64,000 nucleotides of DNA from Bacteroidia bacterium (GCA_030427905.1 JAUICL010000009.1:1-64000), one strand, 5' to 3'; numbered from the stretch's first letter, positions 25,481-34,350 are shown. Notes: generated by a model from the letters alone, not told the origin. Numbers and translations are program-made.

Positions 25481-26719
25481 TCAAACTCTTGCCTTGACCA
25501 TTGGATTTCCAGTCATCGACTTTTTGAACTGGGAAGGAGTCATACCTGATTTCGCTTTAAAAACCCGGTTAAAGCTGGTTTTTGATTTAAATCCAGCTTC
25601 CAGGCCTATTGAAATTAACGTGTAATGATTGAATTCAGCTCTGCTCATCATTTCCTTGACGGCTTCCACCCGATACGTGTTCACAAGCTCATAGAAGTTT
25701 GTGTTCATGTGATGGTTCAGCAGGATTGAGAGCTTTTTATCAGATGAATCAATTGCATTGGCAAGATCAGTTAGTGTCAGATCTTCATTCGTATATAGTT
25801 TATCTTTTACCAAGGCATCTTCAACACGTTGTTTCATTTCTTGGGCCAGTTGGGTAGGTAGTCCTGTATATCCAACGCCTTGTTCTTGAGTGGGTTTAGG
25901 TAGTAGGATTTTTTCTTCCATGAGAAATGCATGGACAAATATTTGCGCTTGAAACAATCCCATGTACCCAATATAGAGTAGCAAAACTATTAGTGTGAAC
26001 GCTACGAACAAGCCTACGTTCCAAACGACTTCGGTAGGAGGAAAGGCCAGTTCGTAAAACGACAGAAAAATATCGAACACGAGAATTGTGATTAGACCAA
26101 TTATCAGTCTTCGGCACCAGCTCAAGTTCTTGCTGGTAAGGTCGGCATATTGACATTTCACCCAGTGGTCGAGCCTGCTCAATAGCCTCAGTGAAGCAAA
26201 AGCGAAAAAGATGAAGTAGAGGTTTTCTACTATATTGAAATAGTCGGATGTATCGGAAACCCATTGGCCATATACCGTAAAGTTTTCTCTATCGAAAATA
26301 TTAAGAGCTAAGGGCAAGCTGAAAAGGCTCCAGTATACGAAGTAGGGGATCAATAATTTTGCGAGCTGTGGTTTGAGTTTTGAAGCTGAAAAGGCAAGTG
26401 ACTTAACGTAGATGTACAGCACTGGTCCGATCAAGAACCCCATTCCATAAGCAAAAAGCACGGAGATACTGGCTAGGATGCTGGCTTTGTGAAGAAAGGC
26501 GTAATAATAGAGTAGAAAGAAAAAACTAACGCCTAAAAACACAGCCAATAAGTGCTTTGAGAAGGTTTTCTTCGACTTAAGAGTTATGAAAATCAAGATT
26601 CCCGTCAGGGTCATTCCGCCTACTAGAAGGAAGTCAGCCAATATGTCGAGATTTTGCATAGCGTAAAAATGGGCTTGCGGATCTCGATTTCCAAATATTG
26701 ATTGGATGTTTTCGTTCAT
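25481..26719 (-). CDS. Membrane-bound AraC-family regulator
   Basis: A 412-residue protein with about seven membrane helices in residues 25-245 and a cytoplasmic C-terminal AraC-type double helix-turn-helix (LTLTDLANAIDSSDKKLSIL, NTYRVEAVKEMMS, ISIGLEAGFKSKTSFNRVFK). The GFKSKTSFNRVFKAKSG motif is the second AraC helix and is complete. This 7TM-HTH plan is frequent in Bacteroidota and probably links a membrane signal to transcription; ligand unknown. The ATG at 26719 is chosen over a TTG 57 bases earlier. Targets may include the upstream T9SS cargo gene, 70 bases away, but this is only positional. Confidence 0.87.
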   Translation of the reverse strand: MNENIQSIFGNRDPQAHFYAMQNLDILADFLLVGGMTLTGILIFITLKSKKTFSKHLLAVFLGVSFFFLLYYYAFLHKASILASISVLFAYGMGFLIGPVLYIYVKSLAFSASKLKPQLAKLLIPYFVYWSLFSLPLALNIFDRENFTVYGQWVSDTSDYFNIVENLYFIFFAFASLRLLSRLDHWVKCQYADLTSKNLSWCRRLIIGLITILVFDIFLSFYELAFPPTEVVWNVGLFVAFTLIVLLLYIGYMGLFQAQIFVHAFLMEEKILLPKPTQEQGVGYTGLPTQLAQEMKQRVEDALVKDKLYTNEDLTLTDLANAIDSSDKKLSILLNHHMNTNFYELVNTYRVEAVKEMMSRAEFNHYTLISIGLEAGFKSKTSFNRVFKAKSGMTPSQFKKSMTGNPMVKARV

Positions 26720-26789
26720 CAGATCATGGCAATATGGAAAAGGCACCGCCAGGAGAAACGATGCCTTTTCTATCAATCACTGAGTTACA

Positions 26790-28469
26790 TCAGATCTTGA
26801 TGAAAGATTTTGGTGCATATCCTTTAAGCAAGATCACGTATTGTCCTTCTTCCAAACCTGAAATTTCAACACGCGCTCCACGTTGGTGAAAACCACTCAT
26901 AACAACTTTCCCCTGTAAGTCTACAATGCGATAAGGGAGCATGTATGCTTCCAATTCACCTAGCTGAATAAAGTCGGAAGTTGGGTTGGGGTATAGACTA
27001 AATTCTGGAAGAGCTTTTAAGTCACCAATACTGAGTACACTGTTTGGGCTGATTTTGACAATGTAGTTATCTCTAAATCCTTGTGTAGTGGCCGCTTCGA
27101 CTTCACTAGGGTTGGGATTGATGTCTACGCTATTTTGAAATGGTGAAGCGAGATAAATGTTTCCAGCCGCATCCGTATCTACACCGTGATGCTCTATGAA
27201 ATTCGATCCGCCGAACTGAGCAGCGAAGACAAAGCCACCATCGCCATTGAGTTTTGCCACAAATGCATCGTAAGGTTCTGAGCTTTCTTTTACAAGCTCA
27301 TAGGTTTCTTCTGATGGATCGAAGTCGACAGTTCCGTCAAAATACCCTGCAAATACGACATTGCCACTTAGGTCGGTATTGATGTCATACCCCACTTGAT
27401 AGCCAACTCCACCAAATCCTTTGCCCCATTCAGGGTTTCCGTCGCCATCGAGCTTTACAATAAATGCTTCATTATCTTCATTTGGCCCTGCAGGTAGAGA
27501 GATGTCACCTGCTTCGAGTGTTCCGCGATATCCACCGCCAACAAAGACATTTTCACTTTGATCGATTGCTAAGTCCCAAGCTACTTCGTTGTTTATCCCA
27601 CCTATGGCTGTAGCGTACACGTACTCTCCTGAAGGGCTCAGCTTCAATACGTAAGCATCATTCTCATCGGAAGCGGTCAATTCATTAACTCCAATTCCCG
27701 GATCAAAATCAACTATAGATGAAAAGTATCCTGTCAGATATACATTTCCAGAAGTACTCACATCCATCCCCAGGCAAAGATCCTGTTCTTGACCGCCAAC
27801 ACTTCTAGCCCATTGAAAGTTTCCGAAGCCATCGAGCTTAAAAACAAAGGCATCTTGGCCTCCTTCAGGTGAGATAGTAACCGTCTCAAGCCCTGCCGAA
27901 AAAGAAATGGGATTAGCGTAGTATCCCGACACATATACGTTCGAATTTTCGTCGGCGTGAATTGAAACGGGCTCTTCATAGAACTCGCTACCTGCAGTAA
28001 ATACCCAAAGAAAGTTGCCGTTAGCATCTAGTTTGAGTGCAAAAATGTCTTCGGCACCATTCGAGGTGACAAGTGCTTCACCTTCGCCGGGATCAAAGTC
28101 TACAGTTTCTGTGAAAACACCGGTTACCAGCACCGCCCCATCAGGGTCGATTTCAATTCCGGTTCCATATTCAAAGAATGATCCACCTATGCTTCGGGCC
28201 CATTCGAGGTCACCATCTGAGTTTACTTTGTGAATATATATGTCAAAGAATCCTTCTGCTACGAATTCGGCGGTATTTTCGCTCGGATCAAAATCTGATG
28301 TATCGGTGTAGTATCCAGTGGTGAATACATTTCCATCATCGTCCACGGCCATAGCTCTAACCACATCTTCTCCATTACCGCCAAAATTGATTCCCCAAAT
28401 GTATTCCTGGCCTATTGATAAGCTTGAAATGAATAGTGCTAAAATTGAAAAGTAGATCTTTAAGTTCAT
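26790..28469 (-). CDS. SBBP-repeat beta-propeller protein with T9SS type A sorting domain
   Basis: A 559-residue secreted protein. It has a signal peptide (MNLKIYFSILALFISSLSIG) and about eight SBBP-type repeats of near 50 residues, each with a variant of DGNVFTTGYYTDTSDFDPS and AFVFKLDGFGNFQWARSVGG, expected to form a beta-propeller. The last 80 residues are a T9SS type A domain (FSLYPNPTSDFIQLGE; LQGKVVMSG; LEEGQYVILLKG). It should be exported by Sec and then moved across the outer membrane by T9SS. Function unknown; such proteins are often adhesins or surface enzymes. Confidence 0.92.
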   Translation of the reverse strand: MNLKIYFSILALFISSLSIGQEYIWGINFGGNGEDVVRAMAVDDDGNVFTTGYYTDTSDFDPSENTAEFVAEGFFDIYIHKVNSDGDLEWARSIGGSFFEYGTGIEIDPDGAVLVTGVFTETVDFDPGEGEALVTSNGAEDIFALKLDANGNFLWVFTAGSEFYEEPVSIHADENSNVYVSGYYANPISFSAGLETVTISPEGGQDAFVFKLDGFGNFQWARSVGGQEQDLCLGMDVSTSGNVYLTGYFSSIVDFDPGIGVNELTASDENDAYVLKLSPSGEYVYATAIGGINNEVAWDLAIDQSENVFVGGGYRGTLEAGDISLPAGPNEDNEAFIVKLDGDGNPEWGKGFGGVGYQVGYDINTDLSGNVVFAGYFDGTVDFDPSEETYELVKESSEPYDAFVAKLNGDGGFVFAAQFGGSNFIEHHGVDTDAAGNIYLASPFQNSVDINPNPSEVEAATTQGFRDNYIVKISPNSVLSIGDLKALPEFSLYPNPTSDFIQLGELEAYMLPYRIVDLQGKVVMSGFHQRGARVEISGLEEGQYVILLKGYAPKSFIKI

Positions 28470-28583
28470 AGTGATTTGTTATTTGTTTATGTCAAGAACA
28501 AACATCATCAAATACTTAATATTAAGAGTGCCAATAGAAGCAGTGGAACAAATTTGTAGGTCAATGCATTGATAATGAATTTA

Positions 28584-28627
28584 AACCCAATCGGCCGCTC
28601 TGACTGTTCAGAGCGGCCGATTGGGTT
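28584..28627. repeat. Perfect 20-bp inverted repeat (hairpin)
   Basis: AACCCAATCGGCCGCTCTGA / TCAGAGCGGCCGATTGGGTT with a four-base CTGT loop. It lies 20 bases past the stop of the T9SS gene on the minus strand and probably acts as its terminator or an RNA-stability element, although there is no clear T run on either side. Confidence 0.75.
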
Positions 28628-28646
28628 GTTTAGTGTTTAGCTTTTT

Positions 28647-30143
28647 TTAGTTGACTATGATTTTCTCTGCCAGGCTTAAGTTATTTTGACTGATGCGGAG
28701 AATATAGGTTCCACTTTCGAGGTTGTTGAGATTGATGTTTTGATCGTATCGACCTTCAAAGTTTCCTAGGTTTTCTTGATACACTCCTTTACCAGCCAAG
28801 TCGTAGATGCCAATATTGGTTTGGCCCATTTGCGGAAGGAAGAAGCTCATTCTGAAATCGCCATCTGTTGGGTTGGGGTAGAAGGTGAGTTCCTCGATTG
28901 GCAGTTTGGCTTCATCGTTCGAAAACTGCCAATCTGATTCGCTCTCGTCAGCATTTTCTCCTTGAATGCGCTTTACCATGGCGATATCTCTCATCTTAAA
29001 AGTGTCATTTAAAAACAGGGGTTCGCCATCAAGCACAGTATTAAACTTGTAGGTGTACATCACCACTTCTTGGTCTCCATCGTCGTTGATAATGTATTCT
29101 ACCTTGTCTGATTCCAACGGGAAGACTTTCACTTCCACCTGGCGATTTGATGTGATGACCTTTGATTCCGAATGCGATTCGGTTTCTTCACTTGTTTCTA
29201 TTTCTTCAATCCAGATTTGAACATCATCTGAACTTTCTGAAGCCGGCTGAGTTTCAAAATGGAACTGATCAGCTTCCATTTCTTCGGCTGTAGGCTCTAC
29301 TTTTTCACCGTTCACCGTTTTTTCTATCGTGACATTTCCATCCTGATCTACATGTTTTTCCATGATTACAGTTTGAACTTCGCCCTTGCCATTGCTTTTC
29401 ACTTCTTTGATGAACTCTTCTAGTGTTTTGCCATCTATCTGAATGTCTTCTTTCGATTCTCCTGACACGATCTGTATATCAGTTTCTGCTTCCTTATCTA
29501 TATTGTAGAAGTACATCTCTGAGTGTCCTTCGCTTCCGGAATGCTTCACTTCTTTGCGAATCACTTTAGGTGATTTTCCATCTTTAGTATCGTACTCTTC
29601 ATCCACTTCTACGAGTACTTCTACCACTTTCTTCTGTGGATTACTTGCAGAGTTTGTTGACGGGTCGCCTTCCATTTTGAACATCATCACTTTTTCACCA
29701 TTTCCATGGGCCGAGATTAGGCTGTCGATGTTTATCGACATGGCATCACCGTCTACTTCAATTTCGAATGCATTACCATCATCCGACTTCATGATGACCA
29801 CATTTCCGGCCTTGTCTCTAAATTCACTTACTTCTATCGGTCCGTCTTGGCGCACATCAAAAGACATTTCTACATCCATATCTTTTCCGGCAAATTTGTG
29901 TTTGTCTAAATCTAGAATATCCACTTCGGCAGCATTCAGCCCTTTTAATGCGATGAAATCTTGAATGGTAAAGCTCGATGAAGAATTCACAATGGTATCG
30001 AAGGTTTCCATCCCATTTTCAGTGTGATGATAAATAGTGAATTGAAGTCTGTCTTCATTTCCGTTTCCATAGTCAAAAGGCATAAAGGCAAGTGTAGAAA
30101 GTGCAGTGACCAACCCTGCAGCTATGTAAAGTTTTGTTTTCAT
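28647..30143 (-). CDS. Acidic secreted protein with T9SS type A sorting domain
   Basis: A 498-residue protein with a signal peptide (TKLYIAAGLVTALSTLAF) and a long region dominated by E, D, K and S (for example HVDQDGNVTIEKTVNGEKVE and SESKVITSNRQVEVKVFPL). The C-terminal 80 residues form a T9SS sorting domain (LTFYPNPTDGDFRMSFFLPQ; IYDLAGKGVYQENL; LESGTYILRISQ). I recognise no enzyme fold in the middle. It is divergent from a two-component system, with only 135 bases between the start codons, and is a natural target of that regulator. High acidity could mean cation binding, but this is conjecture. Confidence 0.82.
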   Translation of the reverse strand: MKTKLYIAAGLVTALSTLAFMPFDYGNGNEDRLQFTIYHHTENGMETFDTIVNSSSSFTIQDFIALKGLNAAEVDILDLDKHKFAGKDMDVEMSFDVRQDGPIEVSEFRDKAGNVVIMKSDDGNAFEIEVDGDAMSINIDSLISAHGNGEKVMMFKMEGDPSTNSASNPQKKVVEVLVEVDEEYDTKDGKSPKVIRKEVKHSGSEGHSEMYFYNIDKEAETDIQIVSGESKEDIQIDGKTLEEFIKEVKSNGKGEVQTVIMEKHVDQDGNVTIEKTVNGEKVEPTAEEMEADQFHFETQPASESSDDVQIWIEEIETSEETESHSESKVITSNRQVEVKVFPLESDKVEYIINDDGDQEVVMYTYKFNTVLDGEPLFLNDTFKMRDIAMVKRIQGENADESESDWQFSNDEAKLPIEELTFYPNPTDGDFRMSFFLPQMGQTNIGIYDLAGKGVYQENLGNFEGRYDQNINLNNLESGTYILRISQNNLSLAEKIIVN

Positions 30144-30199
30144 GTCATTCTGGGTTTATTTGTTTGATACAAATGTCCTGGATTGATGATTTGGAATGA

Positions 30200-30236
30200 G
30201 TTAAGGGGATTCTAAAATGGGTTAATGAAAGGTTAA
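30200..30236. promoter_or_regulatory. Three helically phased GTTAA direct repeats
   Basis: GTTAA at 30200-30204, 30221-30225 and 30232-30236, with spacings of 21 and 11 bases, i.e. two and one helical turns. They lie between the divergent acidic T9SS gene and the histidine kinase, immediately above the kinase promoter. OmpR-type regulators often bind direct repeats with 11-base spacing. Confidence 0.42.
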
Positions 30237-30241
30237 AGTTT

Positions 30242-30271
30242 TTGAGAATGACCCTCGTCCACCTAGCTTTG
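30242..30271 (+). promoter_or_regulatory. Perfect sigma-A promoter of the two-component operon
   Basis: TTG at 30242-30244, 19 bases, then TAGCTTTG at 30264-30271, both exact matches to the Bacteroidota consensus. Only seven bases separate it from the ATG, so the message may be leaderless. Confidence 0.62.
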
Positions 30272-30278
30272 CATCAGA

Positions 30279-31865
30279 ATGAAGAAGAATTCCATCATAC
30301 TTATTGGTGTACTCATGACTGTATCCGTTTTTGGGGTGGTGGGTTTGGAATGGCATTGGCTAAACAAGGCTGTCGCTGAGAAGGAAGCTGAGTTTGATGC
30401 CAAAGTCAAAACTGCTCTTCACGCTTCAGTCAGTGAGTTAGAAGCCGAGGATGTTTCCTATCAAATTGTGAATCTGCTGGGTGAAGATTTTGAGTTTGAT
30501 GTTCTTCATTTCAACGATTCTACTCCTGGGTTTCAGCAGTCTTATGAATACAGAATAGCGCGAGAGCCCAATCAAAAAAAGGTAAAGCGAGTAGAAACGG
30601 CCATCGTACGCACCGACACTGTTTTGACCACTACCAGGGTAATCAACAATAAGGCTGGAACCATGGTTTTTGTGGAAGAGAATGGTATTCAGGAAATTAT
30701 TGTTGATGGAGCTTTTGACAGTGAAGAAGATGAACTGATGATTGAAGTTCAGGCAGACGAGTTTAAGCGTAAGGTCAAGTTAATTCAAGATGTAGCTCAG
30801 AATGTGCTGGTGGAAGAGATTAGGCATGTGCCAGATGTGGAGCAGCGATTGAGTCTGCTCGACATGGATAGTTTGCTCGCTGCTAATTTTGAAAAAAGTG
30901 GCTTGTCTCAGCCCTTCGATTTCAGAGTGGTGATGGACTCAGATAGCCTTCTAAATTTTCCAAATCTCGAAAACGACGAACAGCTTGCGTTCTACTCGCT
31001 CCCCCTTTATCCTGACAACCCGGATTTGGCTCAATTATCGGTGCGATTTCCTTCCAGAAACATGTTTATATTAAGGGAGCTCGGATGGGTACTCGGTATG
31101 GCGTTGTTTTTTTCCTTGCTTATGATCACCACATTCGTGTATACCATGGTGACCATGGTTAGGCAGAAGAAGCTCTCCGAAGTAAAGTCTGATTTCATAA
31201 GCAACATGACCCATGAATTCAAGACGCCGTTGGCGACCATCGGACTGGCTGTAGATTCAATAAAGCATCCAGCGATCAAGTCCGATCCAAACCAAATTGA
31301 TCGATTTACAGGAATCATTTCGGATGAAAATAAGCGACTGAATGGCCATGTAGAAAAGATCTTGCAACTCGCCAAAATGGAGCGGGGCCAGCTCGTTTTG
31401 AAACCGGAGTTTACAGATTTGGCGACGATAGTTGAAGGAGCTGTAGAGAGTATGGAGTTGCGTGTAGCCTCGCGACAAGGACGTATTGATGTAAACAAGC
31501 CCGAAGCGCTATCCAAGGTGCTCATCGATGAAAACCATATATTCAATGTGATGATTAATCTCTTGGATAATGCGATTAAGTACAGTCCCGAAAAGCCCGA
31601 CATTCAGGTTGAGATCAAGTCTGAGCCCAAGCGGGTTTCCGTTTCGGTCACCGACCGCGGTATCGGTATGTCAACCGAAGTTCAAAAGAAGGCATTCAAC
31701 ACCTTTTATCGCGCGCAATCTGGAAATGTTCACAATGTGAAAGGCTTTGGTGTAGGCCTGAGCTACGTCAAAGAGATCATTGAACTTCACGGTGGTGAGC
31801 TATCCTTGACATCTCAGGTAGGAAAGGGGACTACCATCGGATTTAAACTTCCAGTTGATGCATAG
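30279..31865 (+). CDS. Membrane sensor histidine kinase, RprX-like
   Basis: A 528-residue kinase with two membrane helices (about 5-23 and 268-292) flanking a periplasmic domain of about 240 residues (EWHWLNKAVAEKEAEF to SRNMFILRELGW) with no recognised fold. Cytoplasmic part: phosphoacceptor H312 in SNMTHEFKTPLATIG, N box VMINLLDNAIKYSP, ATP-lid motifs VTDRGIGMS and GFGVGLSYVKEI. HAMP domain is not evident. The layout (HK then overlapping OmpR-type regulator) matches RprXY-type pairs of Bacteroidota. A second in-frame ATG 36 bases in would cut the first helix, so the first is used. Confidence 0.93.
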   Translation: MKKNSIILIGVLMTVSVFGVVGLEWHWLNKAVAEKEAEFDAKVKTALHASVSELEAEDVSYQIVNLLGEDFEFDVLHFNDSTPGFQQSYEYRIAREPNQKKVKRVETAIVRTDTVLTTTRVINNKAGTMVFVEENGIQEIIVDGAFDSEEDELMIEVQADEFKRKVKLIQDVAQNVLVEEIRHVPDVEQRLSLLDMDSLLAANFEKSGLSQPFDFRVVMDSDSLLNFPNLENDEQLAFYSLPLYPDNPDLAQLSVRFPSRNMFILRELGWVLGMALFFSLLMITTFVYTMVTMVRQKKLSEVKSDFISNMTHEFKTPLATIGLAVDSIKHPAIKSDPNQIDRFTGIISDENKRLNGHVEKILQLAKMERGQLVLKPEFTDLATIVEGAVESMELRVASRQGRIDVNKPEALSKVLIDENHIFNVMINLLDNAIKYSPEKPDIQVEIKSEPKRVSVSVTDRGIGMSTEVQKKAFNTFYRAQSGNVHNVKGFGVGLSYVKEIIELHGGELSLTSQVGKGTTIGFKLPVDA

Positions 31866-32559
31866 ATCGAAAGGTGCCATACTGCTCGTAGAAGATGAGA
31901 CCAATTTTGGGTCTGTGCTCAAGAACTACCTGGAATTGTCGGGTTATGAAGTAGATTGGGCGCAGGATGGAAATGTGGGCTATGCTCGATTCAAGCAAAA
32001 TCCAAATTACCAGATCTGTTTGCTGGATGTTATGATGCCTTACAAAGATGGTTTGAGTTTAGCTCGAGATATTCGCAAGCACAACGAAGAGATTCCGATT
32101 ATATTCCTGACTGCGAAGGGGGAGAAGGAAGATCAAATCGAAGGCTATAAAGCGGGAGCTGACGATTATCTAACGAAGCCATTCGATACGGAGATACTAC
32201 TCTACAAGGTCCAAAACCTGCTAAAGCGGGTAGGACTTGGGAGCAACGAAATGCCTGAAGAGCTGCCTATCGGTGTTTATACATTTAAGCCCGAGTTGCG
32301 CAGTTTGATTTTCGCTGACCACCAAGAGCGGTTGAGTCCGAAGGAGTCTCAGTTATTGCTTCTGCTATGTCAACACATGAATCGAGTCACCCCTCGATCG
32401 GTTGCGTTGCGACAGATTTGGGGCCAAGACGATTATTTCTCGAAGCGCAGTATGGACGTGTATATCGCCAAGCTTCGCAAGCGCCTCGCCAAAGATTTGG
32501 ATATCGATATCGAAAACCTTCACAGTGAAGGGTACATCTTGAAAGTTAATCAATCGTAA
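31858..32559 (+). CDS. OmpR/PhoB-family response regulator, RprY-like
   Basis: A 233-residue regulator. Receiver domain: acidic pair in LLVEDETN, phosphoacceptor in ICLLDVMMP (residue 57), switch threonine in IIFLTAKGE, lysine in YLTKPFD. Winged-helix DNA-binding domain in residues about 135-233, with the recognition region RSVALRQIWGQDDYFSKRSM and the wing VYIAKLRKRL. The ATG at 31858 is preferred over a TTG one codon earlier; either way it overlaps the kinase by 8-11 bases. The likely partner is the upstream kinase, and the GTTAA repeats before the operon may be its own binding sites. Confidence 0.94.
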   Translation: MHRSKGAILLVEDETNFGSVLKNYLELSGYEVDWAQDGNVGYARFKQNPNYQICLLDVMMPYKDGLSLARDIRKHNEEIPIIFLTAKGEKEDQIEGYKAGADDYLTKPFDTEILLYKVQNLLKRVGLGSNEMPEELPIGVYTFKPELRSLIFADHQERLSPKESQLLLLLCQHMNRVTPRSVALRQIWGQDDYFSKRSMDVYIAKLRKRLAKDLDIDIENLHSEGYILKVNQS

Positions 32560-33033
32560 GTTTACTTTTTTTATTTTCAGAATTACTTGCAAAGGTATTT
32601 CGAGCATGCTCTTATGTTTTTGAGAACTTCAAATCCCGATTTTTAGCCGATATTTCTGCTAAAACGGCTGTTAATAAATTTTAACTAAATATTTTTTCTT
32701 GGTGTGACATACCCCTTTTGGAGGGGTATTTTTCAAATATTTCTCAAAATCAAATTGTATTTTTATTTTCATAGTAGGCAAAAATAAATGGACACATTTC
32801 AATAAATAGGATATTACTACGTTCAGTATATCAGAATACTGGATCGAAAGACACTAAACTTAAAACAGTAAAATAAATAGAATAAAGCATAGGTTTCCTA
32901 TCGGTTTTTAACGGTGGAATTTAAGGGGGTGAAAAATCTTGTGCTGCCTTAATAATTGGAAAAGACGCACTTGACCTGAATTAGAATTGAAAAAAAACTG
33001 TCGTCGTTAACTATTTTGTTTTACATTCGCATC
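32560..33033. other. AT-rich intergenic region
   Basis: About 470 bases without a credible gene. It contains a hairpin terminator at 32709-32733 and a short inverted repeat CAGTAT/ATACTG near 32825. The rest is low-complexity and rich in A and T. Confidence 0.4.
32709..32733 (+). terminator. Intrinsic terminator, 150 bases past the regulator gene
   Basis: ATACCCCT / AGGGGTAT with a five-base loop followed by TTTTT. Confidence 0.82.
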
Positions 33034-33137
33034 AGCAAAGAGAAAGCAAAAAGACTCAGGAGTCCCATTTCTTTCATCGTCTCACTCTATCGGGGCTCTT
33101 GATAGCACCCTGGCCCGGGCCAGGGTGCGCTTTTTTT
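33034..33137 (+). ncRNA. Candidate small RNA ending in a strong orphan terminator
   Basis: No ORF precedes the terminator at 33105-33137, whose stem GCACCCTGGC / GCCAGGGTGC with loop CCGG is strikingly GC-rich in an AT-rich gap and is followed by seven T residues. A possible promoter, CTG at 32998-33000, 21 bases, then TACATTCG (33022-33029, one mismatch to TAnnTTTG), would give a transcript of about 104 bases. It could also be an attenuator-like leader of the rhodanese gene. Prediction only. Confidence 0.4.
33105..33137 (+). terminator. Strong GC-rich orphan terminator
   Basis: 24-base perfect palindrome (33105-33128) plus T7 at 33131-33137; nearest upstream stop codon is about 545 bases away. 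Confidence 0.88.
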
Positions 33138-33248
33138 AGGCCAAATCTATTTTCACTGGCTTTCTTTTTCACAACCGGCATTTAAAATATTAGCTGTTCC
33201 GCCGCCCAGAACTACTTGTAGATTGATAACTTCGACATCAGTAGCGCA

Positions 33249-33758
33249 ATGAAATCGTTGTTGATCAGCATATTGATAGTATTCATGGGGATATTTACTG
33301 CGAAAGGACAAAACGTAACTGGGTTTGATACCATGCTAGGCGTCATGCTCAATAAGGCGTTCCCAACCATTTCGAGTGATAGTCTGAGCCAGGTTGTCGG
33401 ATCTGAAGAGTGGATCGTTTTGGATGCCCGTGAACCCGCAGAGTATCGCGTTAGTCATATCGCAGGGGCCCTAAATGTCGGTTACGAGCACTTTGATCTC
33501 GCTTCATTAGCCGATTTGGATCTTTCGAAAAACGTTGTGGTATACTGTAGTATCGGGAAGCGAAGTGAAGAGATTGGTGAGAAGATCGTCGAAGCTGGCT
33601 TTCGGCACGTTTTCAATTTATATGGTGGTATTTTCGACTGGACTAATAAAGGCTACGCGGTAGTAGATACTGCCGGAAATGAAGTGGAACAAGTACATCC
33701 TTACAATGCCGTTTGGGGCATTTGGGTCAATAATTACGAGAAGAAGTATGAACCATGA
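33249..33758 (+). CDS. Exported single-domain rhodanese
   Basis: A 169-residue protein with signal peptide MKSLLISILIVFMGIFTAKGQ and one rhodanese domain: DAREPAEYRVSHIAGALNVG, then the active loop YCSIGKRSE with nucleophile C100, and GGIFDWTNKGYAV. Export implies sulfur transfer or sulfane-sulfur handling in the periplasm. The C-terminal extension VHPYNAVWGIWVNNYEKKYE is typical of many Bacteroidota relatives. The next gene starts inside its last codons, so it is linked to the two transferases downstream. Confidence 0.9.
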   Translation: MKSLLISILIVFMGIFTAKGQNVTGFDTMLGVMLNKAFPTISSDSLSQVVGSEEWIVLDAREPAEYRVSHIAGALNVGYEHFDLASLADLDLSKNVVVYCSIGKRSEEIGEKIVEAGFRHVFNLYGGIFDWTNKGYAVVDTAGNEVEQVHPYNAVWGIWVNNYEKKYEP

Positions 33759-34350
33759 TAGTTTATTGATCATTTTCGCCAAGAACCCAGAGCTCGGGCG
33801 TGTGAAAACAAGGCTGGCCAAGACCATTGGCGATAAGCAAGCCTTGATGATTTATTTGAAGTTGCTAGAGCACACGCATGCCATTTCAGACAAAGTGTTT
33901 GCAGATAAGGCCGTTTTTTATTCCGAAAAGGTTCAAGATTTTGATATTCTCGATTACTATAAGTTTCCAAAATTTCTTCAAAAGGGAGATGATTTGGGTG
34001 AGCGAATGGATAGAGCAGTTGGGCAGGCCTTCGGCCAGTTTTACGAGAAAGTGATAGTAATCGGCTCTGATTGTTACGAACTGACTTCCGAAATAATCGA
34101 AGATGCCATTGCCGCACTTGATAATCACAATGTGGTTCTGGGACCAGCGCATGATGGTGGGTACTATTTAATAGGTATGGATCGCCACTACGCTCATCTT
34201 TTTAAAAACAAATCTTGGTCTACTTCCGATGTGCTCTTAGATACGATCTTAGATTTGAAGCAACTCAAGCTCAGTTATCACCTCTTGCCCACGCTTACCG
34301 ATGTAGACGAAGAAAAGGACCTTGGTGAGTTGAGACAGCACCTCGTGTGA
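33748..34350 (+). CDS. TIGR04282-type transferase (rSAM/selenodomain-associated transferase 1)
   Basis: A 200-residue protein with a GT-A-like fold. The N-terminus SLLIIFAKNPELGRVKTRLA and the later VIGSDCYELTSEIIEDAI and LGPAHDGGYYLIGM match the DUF2064/TIGR04282 family of nucleotidyl- or glycosyl-transferase-like proteins. The ATG at 33748 overlaps the rhodanese stop by 11 bases. It pairs with the TIGR04283-type gene directly downstream, as in many genomes; the radical-SAM partner that gives the family its name is not in this window. Confidence 0.86.
   Translation: MNHDSLLIIFAKNPELGRVKTRLAKTIGDKQALMIYLKLLEHTHAISDKVFADKAVFYSEKVQDFDILDYYKFPKFLQKGDDLGERMDRAVGQAFGQFYEKVIVIGSDCYELTSEIIEDAIAALDNHNVVLGPAHDGGYYLIGMDRHYAHLFKNKSWSTSDVLLDTILDLKQLKLSYHLLPTLTDVDEEKDLGELRQHLV

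Noticed and set aside
26790-28469. Direct repeats as a CRISPR or tandem DNA array
   Set aside because: The periodicity is protein-level (SBBP repeats) with diverged DNA and no spacers.
31031-31603. Antisense open frame of 190 codons
   Set aside because: Mirror of the histidine kinase core; no independent support.
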